A model generated the notes under the pieces. It did not search any database. It was not told where the DNA came from and saw only the letters and a list, made by a program, of their open reading frames with translations. A DNA stretch of 64,000 nt from contig NZ_JYMR01000013.1 of NCBI RefSeq assembly GCF_000938255.1, positions 1-64,000 on the forward strand, written 5' to 3'. Source of the stretch: Bradyrhizobium sp. LTSP849 (GTDB lineage: Bacteria > Pseudomonadota > Alphaproteobacteria > Rhizobiales > Xanthobacteraceae). Made by a program: the position numbers and the translations under genes. Shown one piece after another: positions 43,046-52,300 of this stretch (its first letter is position 1; each line of letters begins with the position of its first letter).

Positions 43046-43204
43046 CCCTTCTCCCCTTGTGGGAGAAGGTGGCGCGAAGCGCCGGATGAGGGGTTCTATC
43101 CGCGGATGAAATTGCTTCTATTGAGAGGTCCGCATCCGCGGAGAGAGACCCCTCACCCGGCTTCGCTTGCGCGAAGCCACCCTCTCCCGCAAGGGGAGAG
43201 GGTG
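43046..43204. repeat. Palindromic intergenic repeat, family F (copy 1)
   Basis: CCCTTCTCCCCTTGTGGGAG at the left and CTCCCGCAAGGGGAGAGGGTG at the right; the inner arms are GCGCCGGATGAGGGGT and ACCCCTCACCCGGC, and the centre is variable. A second copy is at 62813-62955. It separates the binding-protein gene from the permease genes in one operon and may attenuate transcription. Confidence 0.85.
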
Positions 43205-43228
43205 CACTGAGCGTGTTGCGCGAGCTTA

Positions 43229-44884
43229 CTACTGCATCGACACCAGCGAGAAGTCGATGAACCAGCTCTTCGGCTGGATGACGCCGGTCACCTTCGGGCT
43301 TATGGCGCGCGGGCCGACGTCGTGGGCGACGTAGAGGAAGGCTGCGTCGTCGACGGAGGCCGCGTGCAGTTCGGCGAGCGCGGCATCGCGCGCGGCGGGA
43401 TCAAAGGTCTGCCGCGCCTTCTTCACCAGCTCGTCGAACTTGGGATTGTTGATAAAACCCCAATTGTTCGAGACCGGCGGCGCCATGCTCGATTGCAGGA
43501 AGCGCACCAGCGCGAAGAACGGGTCCATCGCCGCGTAGGTGACGTTGGTCGCGTTCGAGCCGTTGGCCGAGGGGTCCTTGGCGCCGCGGCGCCAATTGGT
43601 GAACAGCGTATTCCACTCGATGACGTCGAGCTGCACGTCGAAATAGCATTCGGCGAGCGCCTGCTGGAGATATTCGTTCATCGGCAGCGGCTGCATCTGG
43701 CCCGAGCCCGAGGCCGAGGTCTGGATCTTCACCGTCAGCTTCTTGTTCGGACCGAAGCCTGCCTCCTGCATCAGCTTTTGCGCCGCCGGCTTGTCGTACT
43801 TGATCTCGAAGGTCGGCTTGCCGCGCCAGGGATGGCCGGGCTCAAAAGTGCCGGTCGCCGGCACCATCAGGCCGGCGAGCAGGCCGTCCTTGAGGCCTTC
43901 GCGATCGACACAAAGGTTGGCGGCCTTGCGCACGCGGATGTCGTTCCAGGGCGAGCCCTCGACGCGCGAGAACTGCCACGGCCAGACATGCGGCTGCTCG
44001 TTGGCGTAGAGCTTGAAGCCGCGCTGCTTGATCTCGGGCAGCGCATCCGGCGCGGGTGCCTCGACCCAATCGACCTGTCCGGAGAGCAACGCTGCCGTGC
44101 GCGCATTCGCTTCCGGCATCGGCAAGAGCACCATCTTGTCGATCTTCGGCACGCGCGCCTTGTCCCAATAGCTCGCGTTCTTGACCAGCTCGAGCCGCTC
44201 GCGCGGGGTGAAGCTCGCCATCTTCCACGGGCCGGTGCCTGCGGCATCCTTGGCGAACGCAGTCCAGGCGGCCTGCGACTTCGCCTTGGCGTCGGCGCCG
44301 TCCGCCTTGTCATAGAAATGCTGCCACTTGGCCGGGCTCGCCATGAAGAGGTTGGTGAGGTTGATCGGCAGGAAGCTGTCGGGCTCCTTGGTGGTGAGCT
44401 CGACCGTCATGTCGTCGATCTTCTTCGCAGACGCCAGCGTCGGCATGCGCGAGGCGGTGACGCCGACCTGGCTCGGATCGAATTGCGGCGCGTCCTGCTT
44501 CAGCACCTTCTCGACGTTCCACACCACGGCATCGGCGTTGAACGGCGAGCCGTCATGGAAGGTGACGCCGGGGCGCAGCTTGAAGGTCCATTTGGTCTTG
44601 TCGGCATCATCGACCTTCCACTCGGTGGCGAGGCCGGGGATCACCACGCTGGCCTTGTCGGCGGAGGACAGGTCCCAGCCAGTAAGTGCGTCATACATGG
44701 TGACGCCGGTGAAGCGGTTGCCTTCAAAACCCTGATCAGGCTGGCCAAGCGTGCGCGGAATGTCGGCAGCGGTCATGCCGATGCGCAGCACCGTTTCGGC
44801 ACTGGCCATGCGCGGCCATGCGGCCGCAGTCGTCAGGGCCAGCGCAGCAATCAGCGCCGCGCGGGTAGTCGTCTTGATAAACAT
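43229..44884 (-). CDS. Peptide/opine ABC importer substrate-binding protein (family 5)
   Basis: This 551-residue protein from ATG 44884 starts with a signal peptide (ALIAALALTTAAAWPRMASAET, cleavage after SA near residue 29). SBP_bac_5 landmarks are TGVTMYDALTGWDLSSADK, ATEWKVDDADKTKWTFKLRP, GVTFHDGSPFNADAVVWNVE and VRKAANLCVDREGLKDG. AKGGAC-like upstream (AAGGACG) fits a ribosome site. It supplies the importer operon at 37370-43030. A paralogous binding protein is encoded divergently at 45086. The ligand is unknown; the amidase in the operon hints at an amide. Confidence 0.92.
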   Translation of the reverse strand: MFIKTTTRAALIAALALTTAAAWPRMASAETVLRIGMTAADIPRTLGQPDQGFEGNRFTGVTMYDALTGWDLSSADKASVVIPGLATEWKVDDADKTKWTFKLRPGVTFHDGSPFNADAVVWNVEKVLKQDAPQFDPSQVGVTASRMPTLASAKKIDDMTVELTTKEPDSFLPINLTNLFMASPAKWQHFYDKADGADAKAKSQAAWTAFAKDAAGTGPWKMASFTPRERLELVKNASYWDKARVPKIDKMVLLPMPEANARTAALLSGQVDWVEAPAPDALPEIKQRGFKLYANEQPHVWPWQFSRVEGSPWNDIRVRKAANLCVDREGLKDGLLAGLMVPATGTFEPGHPWRGKPTFEIKYDKPAAQKLMQEAGFGPNKKLTVKIQTSASGSGQMQPLPMNEYLQQALAECYFDVQLDVIEWNTLFTNWRRGAKDPSANGSNATNVTYAAMDPFFALVRFLQSSMAPPVSNNWGFINNPKFDELVKKARQTFDPAARDAALAELHAASVDDAAFLYVAHDVGPRAISPKVTGVIQPKSWFIDFSLVSMQ

Positions 44885-44923
44885 TACTTTCGTCCTTTTA
44901 CGGCTTTCGATGACTAATTTTGA

Positions 44924-44937
44924 TGCAAACGTATGCA
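44924..44937. promoter_or_regulatory. Near-palindrome in the divergent binding-protein promoter region
   Basis: TGCAAACGTATGCA is a 14-bp palindrome with one mismatched pair around ACGT, centred between the two divergent substrate-binding protein genes and about 40 bp from the start of the left gene. The pattern is compatible with a LacI- or GntR-type regulator; none is encoded nearby. Confidence 0.35.
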
Positions 44938-45085
44938 ATGCCTATGCCAATGGGGAAACTTATTCTGCGAATTGCCCCTGCGACGACAAGTCCTTGTGAT
45001 CAAATGGTCGCATGGGCACTTCGCTGCCTATTCTGGCATCAAGATTGCAGGTTTTGCTCCGATTTCTCCCTGGGAGCTTTAGGCC

Positions 45086-46681
45086 ATGCGTATCCGATTA
45101 TCGACCTGTCTCGCCGTGCTTGCGCTGGCGTTGTCCGCAATCTCAGCGCGCGCCGAAACGGTGGTGCGCTACGGCATCTCGATGGCGGACATTCCGCTGA
45201 CGACCGGCCAGCCCGATCGCGGCGCCGGCGCCTATCAGTTCACGGCCTATACGATCTACGATCCGCTGGTGGCCTGGGAGATGGACGTCGCTGACCGGCC
45301 CGGCAAGCTGGTGCCGGGCCTCTCCACCGAATGGAAGGTCGACGATACCGACAAGACCAAATGGCGCTTCACGCTGCGCAAAGGCGTGAAGTTTCATGAC
45401 GGCAGCGAGTTCAACGCCGATGCGGTGATCTGGAATCTCGACAAGGTGCTCAACGACAAGGCGCCGCAATTCGACAAGCGGCAGAGCGCGCAGGTGAAGA
45501 CGCGGCTTCCGTCGGTCGCGAGCTACGCCAAGATCGACGATTCCACGGTGGAGATCACCACCAAGACGGTCGATTCCTTCTTCCCCTATCAGATGCTGTG
45601 GTTCCTGGTCTCCAGCCCCGCGCAATATGACAAGCTCGGCAAGGACTGGGACAAGTTCGCAAGCCAGCCCTCCGGCACCGGCCCGTTCAAGCTGACAAAG
45701 CTGGTGCCGCGCGAGCTCGCCGAGCTCACGAAGAACCCGGACTATTGGAACACCAAGCGCATTCCGAAGGTCGACAAGATCGTGCTGGTGCCGATGCCGG
45801 AAGCGCTGACGCGCACCAATGCGCTGCTTGCGGGCCAAGTCGACCTGATCGAAACACCGGCGCCGGACGCCGTGCCGCAGTTGAAAGCGGCCGGCATGAA
45901 GATCGTCGACAACGTCACGCCGCATGTCTGGAATTATCATCTGAGCGTGCTGCCGGGCTCGCCCTGGACCGACATCCGCCTGCGCAAGGCACTCAATCTC
46001 GCCATCAACCGCGACGAAGTCGTCGGGCTGATGAACGGGCTGGCAAAACCCGCGAAGGGACAAGTCGACCCGTCGAGCCCGTGGTTCGGCAAGCCGACAT
46101 TCGACATCAAGTATGATCTCGCCGCCGCGAAGAAGCTGGTCGAGGAAGCCGGCTACTCCAAGGCAAAACCGCTGAAGGCCACCTTCATCATCGCGCAGGG
46201 CGGCACCGGCCAGATGCTGTCGCTGCCGATGAACGAGTTCCTGCAGCAGAGCTTCAAGGAGATCGGCATCGACATCGACTTCAAGGTGGTCGAGCTCGAG
46301 ACGCTCTACACGCATTGGCGCAAGGGCGCGGCCGACGAGATGAACGCCGGCATCACCGCCAACAACATCGCCTATGTGACGTCAGACCCGCTCTACGCCA
46401 TCGTCCGCTTCTTCGCCTCCGACCAGATCGCGCCGGTCGGCGTCAACTGGGGCGGCTACAAGAACCCGAAGGTCGACGCGCTGATCAACGAGGCCAAGCA
46501 GACCTTCGACACCGCCAAGCAGGACGATCTGATCGCGCAGGCGCACGCGCTGATCGTCGACGATGCCGTGCTGGTCTGGGTCGTCCACGACACCAACCCG
46601 CACGCGCTGTCGCCGAAGATCAAGCAGTTCGTCCAGGCGCAGCACTGGTTCCAGGATTTGACGACGATCGGGGTGGAGTGA
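45086..46681 (+). CDS. Second ABC importer substrate-binding protein (family 5)
   Basis: This 531-residue protein starts with a signal peptide (LSTCLAVLALALSAISARAET, cleavage after ARA near residue 22). It is a clear paralogue of the protein at 43229-44884, with the shared blocks YGISMADIPLTTGQPDRG, STEWKVDDTDKTKWRFTLRK, GVKFHDGSEFNADAVIWNLD and LRKALNLAINRDEVVGL. It lacks a permease set of its own in the window and is divergent from the importer operon, so it probably gives that importer a second ligand. The ligand is unknown. Confidence 0.92.
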   Translation: MRIRLSTCLAVLALALSAISARAETVVRYGISMADIPLTTGQPDRGAGAYQFTAYTIYDPLVAWEMDVADRPGKLVPGLSTEWKVDDTDKTKWRFTLRKGVKFHDGSEFNADAVIWNLDKVLNDKAPQFDKRQSAQVKTRLPSVASYAKIDDSTVEITTKTVDSFFPYQMLWFLVSSPAQYDKLGKDWDKFASQPSGTGPFKLTKLVPRELAELTKNPDYWNTKRIPKVDKIVLVPMPEALTRTNALLAGQVDLIETPAPDAVPQLKAAGMKIVDNVTPHVWNYHLSVLPGSPWTDIRLRKALNLAINRDEVVGLMNGLAKPAKGQVDPSSPWFGKPTFDIKYDLAAAKKLVEEAGYSKAKPLKATFIIAQGGTGQMLSLPMNEFLQQSFKEIGIDIDFKVVELETLYTHWRKGAADEMNAGITANNIAYVTSDPLYAIVRFFASDQIAPVGVNWGGYKNPKVDALINEAKQTFDTAKQDDLIAQAHALIVDDAVLVWVVHDTNPHALSPKIKQFVQAQHWFQDLTTIGVE

Positions 46682-46702
46682 GGGGGCTTCAAACGCAGCA
46701 AT

Positions 46703-46797
46703 CGTAGGGTGGGCAAAGCGAAGCGTGCCCACCACTTTAAGCCTCACGCGAGGAGAGATCGTGGGCACGGCGCTCGGGCGCCTTTGCCCACCCTACG
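46703..46797. repeat. Palindromic intergenic repeat, family B (copy 5)
   Basis: CGTAGGGTGGGCAAAGCGAAG at the left and CGCCTTTGCCCACCCTACG at the right flank GCGTGCCCACC and GTGGGCACGG. It directly precedes a family A copy in the 296-bp space between convergent genes. Confidence 0.9.
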
Positions 46798-46836
46798 AGA
46801 GCTATTGATGCGGCCGCACTGGCGCCAAACACTCCG

Positions 46837-46938
46837 CCGTCGTCCGGGCGAAGGATTGGGTTTGGCGAAGATTGCCCACTCCGATCTCGCGCAACGACTT
46901 CTCCCTGGGGGTATGGTCCCGGCCTGCGCCGGGACGAC
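46837..46938. repeat. Palindromic intergenic repeat, family A (copy 3, degenerate)
   Basis: CCGTCGTCCGGGCGAAGG at the left and TCCCGGCCTGCGCCGGGACG at the right flank TTTGGCGAAGATTGCCCAC and GGTATGG. The arms are imperfect compared with the copies at 7935 and 41931, but the central TTTGGCGAAGA is shared. Confidence 0.75.
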
Positions 46939-46977
46939 ACCTTTATTGAGGCGCCAGCGGGCCCCAAGCGCGCCCCC

Positions 46978-49212
46978 CTACTTCGTCAGTAGCGCAAACG
47001 CCCCGTTCCAACCCTCCGGCGGCGGATCGACCTGGAAATCCTTGATGCGGGCTTCGTAGAGCCCGAACAGCTTTTCCAGCGTGTCGGCGTCCTCGCTCCG
47101 GCGGCCGCGCTCGATGGCGTCCAGCGCGCCCTGCCAGTCGCGGCTGCGGTAGCAGCCGAGCATCTCGATGGTGATGTTGCGCAGGCGCTGGAACGCGGCC
47201 GAATGCATCACGTCCTCGCGGCCGGCGATGGCGTAGATCACCTCCGGCTCGGTCTTGCCCTTGACCATGATGAAGTCGAGCTCGAGGATCGCGAACTTGT
47301 CCTTGGCGGCGAGCGCGGTCCTGGAGCCGACGATGATCGGAAAACCGTATTCCTTGGTCTGGCCTTCCAGGCGTGAGGCCAGGTTGACGCTGTCGCCGAG
47401 CACCGAATAGTTCTTCTTCAGATCGGAGCCCATGTTGCCGACCACGCCGATGCCGGTGTTGAGACCGATGCCGACATTGAGCGGGATGTAGACGTGACCG
47501 CCATCGGCGGCCTCCTGCTCGCGGTCCTTGTTGACCACATCGATCTTCTCGAGCATCTGGATCGCGGCCTCGCAGGCGTTGACCTCGTGTGCCTTGTCGT
47601 CGAGCGGCGCGTTCCAGAACGCCATGATGGCGTCGCCCATGTACTTGTCGACGTAGCCCTTCTCTTCGATGATCACGTCGGTGAGCGGCGTCAGGAAGCG
47701 GTTCATCAGCGCGATCAGGCCCTGCGGATCATGCTTGTAACTCTCCGAGATCGTGGTGAAGCCGCGCACGTCCGAGAACATGATCGTCATCTCGCGCTCT
47801 TCGCCGCCGAGCACCACCTTTTCCGGCGACTGCGCCATCTGCTCGACCAGAACGGGCGACATATATTGCGCGAAGATGCCGCGGATCTCCTTCCGCTGCC
47901 GCTGCTCGCGCACGAAGCTCGAGAAGATGAACGTCAAATAGATCGCGGTGGTCGACAACAGCGGATAGGTGAAGTCGATGAGGTAGCGGTACTTCCAATA
48001 GAAGAACCAGGACGTGCCGATCAGGACAGCGGCAAACATCGCGCCCGCGATCACCAGCCGCACCGGCCCGAGATTCGGCGTGAAGATGATGACGAGAATG
48101 CCGATGATCAGCGCGGCGAGCAGCTCGACGCCGAGCGCATAGTTCGGCTGGGAGATAACCGCGCCGCTCAGCACGCTTTCGAGCACCTGGGCGTGGATCT
48201 CGACGCCGGGCATGGTCGAGGACACCGGCGTGGTCTTGAGGTCGTTCAGCCCGGCCGCGGAGGTGCCGATCAGCACCAGCTTGCCGGCAAGTTTGGCCGG
48301 CGGCACCGTGTTGTCCAGCACGTCGGCTGCCGACACATAGATCGAGGGATCGCGGCGGGCGTAGTGCACCCAGAGCTGGCCGTTCTTGTCGGTCGGGATC
48401 TCGACGCCCTTGATGCGGATGGCCCGAACTCCGGTCTTGTCCGTCCTGACCAGCAGGGTCGGTGTGCCGGTGATCACGCGCAGAATCTCGAGGCTGAGCG
48501 AGGGCATGATGTTGCCCTGGGCGCGCATGATCATCGGCACGCGGCGGATAAAGCCGTCGCGCTCGGTCTTGATGGAGAACAGGCCACGACCGGCGGCAAC
48601 CTTCTCGATGACGGGCACGTTGCGCAGCAGGCCGGGGAATTCGAACAGGAATTTTTCGGCATTCTCTTCGCCGACAGTCGCGACGCCGGTGAAGGGAAGC
48701 GTCTTGTCGAGCTCGGATCCGACCTCCGGCAGTCCGGTTTCGCCGAGGACGACGCGTGAGCGCTTGATCGCTTCCGAGAGAATCTGGTCGTTGCTCGGCA
48801 GCTCGCGCAGCTTCGTCCGCGTGGCGTCGTCCAGATAGCGCATCTGGTTGGCGACCAGATCCGGGTTGAGCCGATCGGCCTCGGAGAACACGACGTCGAA
48901 GCCGATCGCCACCGCGCCGTTGTTGGTGAGGTTGATGATCATGTCCGCGATCCGCATCCGCGACCACGGCCATTGGCCAAACTTGGCGAGGCTCTTGTCG
49001 TCGATGTCGACGATGGTGACCGGCCGCACCCCCTTCTTGTCGCGCGGATCGATCAGCTGGAACATGTCGAAGGTGCGCAGCCGCAGCTCCTGGACCGGCG
49101 GCGGATCCCAGACGCGCAGGCCTGCAAAGACGATCAGCAGCCCAAGGCACAGCATCCGCGCAAAGCCGAACTTTCGCGCGAACCATCGCCGCCAGATCCT
49201 GAGACGTTTCAT
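46978..49212 (-). CDS. CHASE2-domain class III adenylate/guanylate cyclase
   Basis: This 744-residue membrane protein has a first membrane segment at about 15-32, then a periplasmic CHASE2 sensor (about residues 40-340: VTIVDIDDKSLAKFGQWPWS and AVAIGFDVVFSEADRLNPD), three more membrane segments (about 355-440), and a cytoplasmic class III cyclase (about 470-660: EMTIMFSDVRGFTTISESY, with the first metal Asp, and YVDKYMGDAIMAFWNAPLDD, with the second). NMGSDLKKNYSVLGDSVNLASR follows. It makes cAMP or cGMP in response to a periplasmic signal. It is 160 bp downstream of the giant surface-protein gene and probably co-transcribed. CHASE2 and FecR-type proteins are often neighbours; here the FecR-like domain is in the giant protein. 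Confidence 0.92.
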   Translation of the reverse strand: MKRLRIWRRWFARKFGFARMLCLGLLIVFAGLRVWDPPPVQELRLRTFDMFQLIDPRDKKGVRPVTIVDIDDKSLAKFGQWPWSRMRIADMIINLTNNGAVAIGFDVVFSEADRLNPDLVANQMRYLDDATRTKLRELPSNDQILSEAIKRSRVVLGETGLPEVGSELDKTLPFTGVATVGEENAEKFLFEFPGLLRNVPVIEKVAAGRGLFSIKTERDGFIRRVPMIMRAQGNIMPSLSLEILRVITGTPTLLVRTDKTGVRAIRIKGVEIPTDKNGQLWVHYARRDPSIYVSAADVLDNTVPPAKLAGKLVLIGTSAAGLNDLKTTPVSSTMPGVEIHAQVLESVLSGAVISQPNYALGVELLAALIIGILVIIFTPNLGPVRLVIAGAMFAAVLIGTSWFFYWKYRYLIDFTYPLLSTTAIYLTFIFSSFVREQRQRKEIRGIFAQYMSPVLVEQMAQSPEKVVLGGEEREMTIMFSDVRGFTTISESYKHDPQGLIALMNRFLTPLTDVIIEEKGYVDKYMGDAIMAFWNAPLDDKAHEVNACEAAIQMLEKIDVVNKDREQEAADGGHVYIPLNVGIGLNTGIGVVGNMGSDLKKNYSVLGDSVNLASRLEGQTKEYGFPIIVGSRTALAAKDKFAILELDFIMVKGKTEPEVIYAIAGREDVMHSAAFQRLRNITIEMLGCYRSRDWQGALDAIERGRRSEDADTLEKLFGLYEARIKDFQVDPPPEGWNGAFALLTK

Positions 49213-49372
49213 GTCAGTCGAGCTTCCTGCCGCGCATCACGTCCTCGGGACCGATCATGGAGCGCCGGCGCGCGAATGGCTATTCCTCAGGCGAAGGATT
49301 ACCGATTTTTTGCCACGGTCAAGATGCCCGCCGATCGCCGGGAGGCCAGCCGCTCGCCAGCGCCACGCGGCA

Positions 49373-52300
49373 TCAGGTGATGTGGAAGATGAAATCGCTG
49401 GCCTTGAGCGTGGCGGTCACGCTCTTCAGCAACAACTGCTCATGCTCGGTCACCGAGCCCTCGCCGACGCCGACCTGCTGCTGCCACGTGACCAGCGTAT
49501 CGCCGGACTGCTGGGTGATGGTGAGATTGTTGATGGAGCTGACATCCGAGAACTGCCGCAGGTCGATTTTGTCGCCCGTTGCGAAATCGCTGACGGTGTG
49601 GGCGGCGTTAGTCCCGCTCCCGTCCGGCGAAAACACGAATTGATCCAGGCCGCCGCCGCCGGTCAGCGTGTCATTCGTACTGGCCGAGAAAATGACGTCC
49701 TTGCCGCTGGTGCCGGTCAGGGTGATGCCGTTCTCGGTATTGCCATTCTCGTTGAAGATGAAGTTGACGGTATCGTAAGCGCCGGTGGTCTTGTCCGTCA
49801 CCGTCAGAGTGATCTGGTCGGTGTCCGGCGGCGTTTCGCCGGAACTGTAGGTGACGCCGTTCTCGAAGGCCGTGTTGATGTCGTCGAGCGAGCCGGATGT
49901 CGGTGACAGATCGACGCTGCTGCCCGGCGCATGCGCGGTCGACGCCGTGACGGTAAATTCATCCGTCGACGCGCCGGAGTCGGTATCGGTGACCGAGAGA
50001 TTGGTGATGGTGTCGGTGCCGAGCTCACGATCATGCGAGACGTAGAAATGGGTGGTGTCGATCACGGGCCCGCCGGCGGGCGCGGCGGGAGCCGAAACGC
50101 TGGTGCTGATCGTGGCGGCGTTGGCCGACACCGGGGCCGTCCCATCGGGGCTCATGGCCGTGATGTCGATCGTCGCCGGCGATCCGGAAGCCGTGACGGC
50201 GCCGGTATAGGTGTTGTCGAGGGCATGGACGCCGAGCGGATCCGGCGTACCCGTAAAGCCGTCGGCCGGCACGAAGCGGATTTGCGTGTCGGTGTCCAGC
50301 ACCAGCGCATTCGTGTCGCTGACCGATCCGATATCGACCCACTGATGGGTGCCGGCAACTTCGTATTGCCAGACACCTTCGGTGGCCGTGGCAGCGTCCG
50401 AAGCCACCGCGATGGCATGGAAGCTCGCGCCATCGTCGACGTCGTGGAACTTGTCGGCGAAGAGATGGCTGACGGTGTCGCCGGCCGGATTGCTGTCGTT
50501 GCCGGCGACGGAGCCCAGCGTCGCGTTGTCGAGCGTCGGCGCGTCGTTGCTGCCGGCGATATTGATGGTGACGGTCTCGCCTGTGCCGGTCGTGTGACCG
50601 TCGTTGGGCGCGATGGTGTATTGCAGCGACAGCGTGTGGCCGGCGGCGAGGAAGTCGAAGGGCTGCTCGCCCGAATTGAAGTCCCACGAGAACTGGCCGT
50701 GGGTGGCGGTGCCGTTGAGGATGTCGCCGGACTGCACGGTCAGATAGTTCAACAGGTCCGCATTCGACAAGCCATCGATCCCGTCGGTCTGCAAGACGCC
50801 GTCGAGAGAGATGGAGACGTGATCGAGCGCCACCGTCACGTGATCGGTGGCGTCGGCATCGGACACGGTCAGCGTGCCGGTCTTGCTCAGCCCTGCGTTG
50901 GTCTCGGTCAGGTTCGCGCTGGCGGTGTCGCTCGTCCCGGTCGTGATCGCCGGCGCGTCGTTCTTGCCCGTGATCGTGACGGTGACCTCGGCCGTGTCGG
51001 TCTTGTGGTGATCGTCGCAGATCGTGATGGTGGACACCACCGTCACGGTCTGGTTCTCGCCCAGGAAATCCAGCGCACTGTCGGCGATCGAATAGCTCCA
51101 GCCGACCGTGCCGTTGTTGTTGCCGGTCTGCTGAAGCGACAGCGCGTTTTCCAGCGTGGTGATCTCGTCCGGCGTCAGCGTCAGCGGCGTGGTGCCATCG
51201 GCAGCAAACCCGGTCACGGTGTGGTCGGTGATCGTCGCCGTCGGCCGGTCGGTCAGGTCGATGTCGGTGAAATGGATCGTGCCGCTCGCAGGCGTCGACT
51301 GGTCCATCGTCGCCGTGGCGCCGGTAAGGTCCGGCTGCTCCGCCACGACGGCGCTTTGCGAGGTCTCGGCGGCGGTGAACGCAGGCGCATCGTCATGGGC
51401 GTTGAGTGTGATCAGCGTACCGCCGTGACCGTCGCTGCTGCCGGCGAAATGCGCATTGGTGTAATCCTCGCCGGTGAGCTTCACCGAGATGCTGTGACCG
51501 TAGGCATCGCTCACGACGAGATCGCCGGTCTCAGAGTCGTAGGTCGCCGAGGTGCCGCCGTCGAACTTGATGGTCGACAGATCCAGCTTGTCGGTCGCGG
51601 CGAAGCCTGCAACCGACCCGCCGAAGCTCGTGGTGTCGATCTCGAGTTCGCCACCGCCACCATTGAAGGTGATCGTCTGCGCCACCGTGCCGTTGACATC
51701 GAGCGTCGCGCCGGCATCGATCGTGACTGAACCTGAGCCCGACAGCGAACCGAACAGCGTCAGGGTCCCGCTATTGACCTCGATGGCGCCGGTATTGGTG
51801 ATGGTGCCCGAGATCGACGCCGTACCCCAGCTGTCGATGTCGCTGTGATTGGCGATGCTCAGCCCGGCCCCGGAAATCGAGGCGTCATGCAGATCGATGA
51901 CGCCGTCGTTTGTGATGGTGGACAGGCTGCCGAAAACGCTGGTGCCGGAGACCGTCCAGGTGCCGTCAGCTTTATTGTTGAACGTCGCGGTGGCGACCGA
52001 GATGTTGCCGTCGATGTCGCCGCTGTTGTTGATGGTGATGGCGCCGCCGGTCTCGAAGATCGCGTAGGTCGTCGAGGTCACATGCGCGGCGTCCGGCCCG
52101 ATCGTGCCGGAATTGTCGATCAGCGCGGTGCCGACCGCGTTCTCTTGAACGTAGATCGCCGCGTGGCCGTCGGCGCCGACGACCGTGCCGGTGTTGGTGA
52201 TGTGCGTCGAGCCGGTCGCGCCCGCAGAGTTTTGCGTGACGGTGATTCCGGTTGCGCTCGTTCCGGTGAGATCGCCGTCGTTGACGATGGTGACGTTGCC

